Positions 43,939 to 45,803 of a DNA stretch of 45,803 nucleotides are shown here, piece by piece (within the stretch, counting starts at the first letter, position 1; each line of letters opens with the position of its first letter). The notes under the pieces are model-generated. The model searched no databases. It saw only the letters and a program-made list of their open reading frames with translations, and had not been told where the DNA came from. This stretch comes from Desulfosporosinus sp. FKB. GTDB taxonomy: Bacteria > Bacillota > Desulfitobacteriia > Desulfitobacteriales > Desulfitobacteriaceae. The DNA lies in the NCBI RefSeq assembly GCF_002196705.1, contig NZ_NADJ01000010.1, forward strand, positions 45,105-90,907, given 5' to 3'. Both the position numbers and the translations under genes were made by a program.

Positions 43939-45677
43939 AAATTTTCATTTTCATCGCTCGTCCAATAATCAGAGAAACGCGCATATGCTAGGGATGGACC
44001 TAAACGGTGTATATTATCATAGAAATCAATTACACAACATTCATTTGTTCCACCGAAATTGGGTCCTCTTACACCACGGCCAATAATCTGCTCATACAAA
44101 ATCGCACTGGTCATAGGCCTACAAATGACAATGCATTCAGTCTTTGGAGCATCAAAGCCTGTTGTTAATACACCATAATTGCATAAAAAATCTATATTTC
44201 CATTTTTAAAATCCTGGATTAATCCTCTACGTATTGTTAACGGAGTATCGGAAGAAATGGCTCCAGCTGGGCGTCCTTCCGAAGTCAATATCACTGACAA
44301 AAAATGAGCTTGCTCCACCGTACATGCATAGACAAGCGTAGGCTTCCCTTTGGGTATGCTCAAAAGCTTATTAATTATTAATAAGTTTCGATCATTATCT
44401 TTAGCAAGCCTCTTCAAAAACAATGGTCCAAGGTGTTCATCAAAATCTACAGATATTTGACTGATTTCTTGGTCAGTCAGTGTATACTCCTTACCAGAAC
44501 GATATGTAATATGTTTTGCATAAGCTAAAAATCCGTTTTCTCTAAAATAGCGCAAAGGATCATTTTTGTATTCCTCTCCCAAATCTGGTTCAATAAGATA
44601 TGCTTGAAATCTATTAACTAGCTTAGTTATTTCATCCTGTTTGTTAATCCCTGTTCTCCCCGGAGTAGCAGATAGCCCACAAATAGGAAATAGCTCTTCA
44701 CCCTTAAGCCTTATTGCTTCATTCAGCAAATTATCATACATTGCGGAGACAGCCCTATGAGCTTCGTCAATAATCATGGCTCCAGTATTTATTAATATTT
44801 TATCTAATGCCTTATCGTCGGACTTAATACGGCTATGAAGTTGCTGTATACTGGAAACCACCACACCTCCATGCAATTCCTCATTAGGAACATCACGTCC
44901 ACCATAAAATCTATAAATCCTTAAGGAGCTAACAAATTCTCTACTACCCCACATTTGCTGGACACAACTTATTACTTGTTCACAAAGTTCTTCACTCTGA
45001 GCAATCCAAACCAAATATTTGCCTTCTGAAAATCTAGGTTGCATCCAATCAATAAAAGATTCAACTGCAACTCGAGTTTTCCCCCCACCGGTAGGCAATG
45101 TTACAATACAACGTGTTCTATTTCCTTCATTGTTTAAAACTTGTAACATTTTTTCTTTAAGATTTTGCTGGAATTCTACAAGTTTTGGAACAGGAGACAA
45201 AGGCTCAATATCTGTGATTGTTGGTAGATTCTTCGTTTGTTTTACACCTGCAAGTATGTCAGGAAATCCAAGCAATTTAACAAAGTCTGTTGACCATTTA
45301 CCATTTGGATGCCACTTTTTGTTTACAAGTGGAGTAATCATAAATGAGGGGCTATTAATTGAATTATCAGTACTGGCATGTTTTTCAAAAAGAATTCTTA
45401 AGTCTTTTGTATCTAGTTGAGATAGCAAATGTTTTCTAAGCTTTTTCACTTCTTCAGAACTTCCACTAAAAAGAGCAGACCCTTTTCTAAAAATCAATAA
45501 TTTCGCTAGTTCCATCCTGGTTAAAGTAGAGTGGCCAAGATTCTTCAATATGCCGTTTGCTTGATCCCTAGATTCCACCCCAAAAAGTTGCCCAAGTAAC
45601 TGACTAGAAACACTATAGCGGTTCACTAGCAAATCGGCAGCTTCTTCGATTTCAACTTTGTTTGGACTTATTTTCAT
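43935..45677 (-). CDS. SF2 DEAH-box helicase, defence-island type
   Basis: A 580-aa protein with GGGAG before the ATG. The ~150 N-terminal residues are a separate helical region (EEAADLLVNRYSVSSQLLGQ). The helicase core has motif I LPTGGGKTRVA, Ia WIAQSEELC, motif II IIDEAHRA, motif III GLSATPGR, motif V TTGFDAPKTECIV and motif VI QIIGRGVRG. It is like the ERCC3/RAD25-type helicases found in restriction and phage-defence loci. No nuclease or methylase partner is visible inside the window; a partner could lie beyond the right edge. The last 126 bases of the window hold no gene. Confidence 0.87.
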   Translation of the reverse strand: MKISPNKVEIEEAADLLVNRYSVSSQLLGQLFGVESRDQANGILKNLGHSTLTRMELAKLLIFRKGSALFSGSSEEVKKLRKHLLSQLDTKDLRILFEKHASTDNSINSPSFMITPLVNKKWHPNGKWSTDFVKLLGFPDILAGVKQTKNLPTITDIEPLSPVPKLVEFQQNLKEKMLQVLNNEGNRTRCIVTLPTGGGKTRVAVESFIDWMQPRFSEGKYLVWIAQSEELCEQVISCVQQMWGSREFVSSLRIYRFYGGRDVPNEELHGGVVVSSIQQLHSRIKSDDKALDKILINTGAMIIDEAHRAVSAMYDNLLNEAIRLKGEELFPICGLSATPGRTGINKQDEITKLVNRFQAYLIEPDLGEEYKNDPLRYFRENGFLAYAKHITYRSGKEYTLTDQEISQISVDFDEHLGPLFLKRLAKDNDRNLLIINKLLSIPKGKPTLVYACTVEQAHFLSVILTSEGRPAGAISSDTPLTIRRGLIQDFKNGNIDFLCNYGVLTTGFDAPKTECIVICRPMTSAILYEQIIGRGVRGPNFGGTNECCVIDFYDNIHRLGPSLAYARFSDYWTSDENENF

Positions 45678-45803
45678 TATCTCCCTATATTAATTTAATT
45701 TTTCGTTGTTTTCCTCTTGTTTTCATAGAATTGCTAACTTACCAAAAGAACTTATCACGGATAGAACTTGCATAAAATACTCAATTCAGAGAAATTAAGT
45801 ATG

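Overview
The window looks like chromosome of a low-to-medium-GC Firmicute, most likely a Peptococcaceae clostridium of the Desulfitobacterium/Desulfosporosinus type. This is inferred from Gram-positive ribosome-binding sites, an intramembrane-sensing BceRS-BceAB module, a HelD RNA-polymerase recycling factor and the general codon style; no rRNA or other marker is present, so the assignment is tentative. Almost all genes lie on the minus strand. The window is an accessory region full of gene remnants, hairpins and transferred genes. Layout, left half: (1) 1-3.8 kb holds the end of a SpoU/TrmH rRNA methyltransferase, a membrane-anchored Mrr-like nuclease, and a divergent WYL regulator/HSL-family esterase pair. 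(2) 4.0-6.3 kb is an IS91-type element with an HUH/Y2 transposase and a tyrosine recombinase between 17-bp inverted repeats. (3) 6.4-13.3 kb is a mosaic: an LCM-type methyltransferase and double-GNAT operon, two Uma2 (DUF820) genes, two small membrane proteins, a DUF4163/DUF3298-like lipoprotein, and broken remnants (DUF3102; a DUF2398-like fragment). (4) 13.5-20.3 kb holds a broken LysM gene, a Bce-type antimicrobial-peptide sensing and export module interrupted by an alpha/beta hydrolase cassette, and a broken EamA transporter. (5) 20.4-25.2 kb holds a 47-aa protein, a broken thioredoxin, a short YccF protein, and a four-gene operon TetR - HelD - acyl-carrier-like protein - HMA-like protein. 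The two small proteins of that operon have lost the residues that define their families. Layout, right half (25.3-45.7 kb): this is a defence island. It contains an IetAS pair (AAA+ ATPase plus subtilase) bracketed by two related hairpins, a candidate structured RNA, a complete QatABCD system, a DUF4238 protein, a HEPN-motif/zinc-ribbon protein, a GHKL-ATPase/PD-(D/E)XK-like pair, and an SF2 DEAH helicase. Two of these genes carry a single in-frame stop codon in an otherwise open frame: TAA directly before the catalytic Asp of ietS, and TGA in the HEPN gene. They may be point-inactivated, misread in sequencing, or recoded. The best candidates for undescribed biology are the TetR-HelD-ACP-HMA operon, the GHKL/nuclease pair with its HEPN neighbour, the covarying palindrome pair around ietAS, and the RNA near 30.5 kb.
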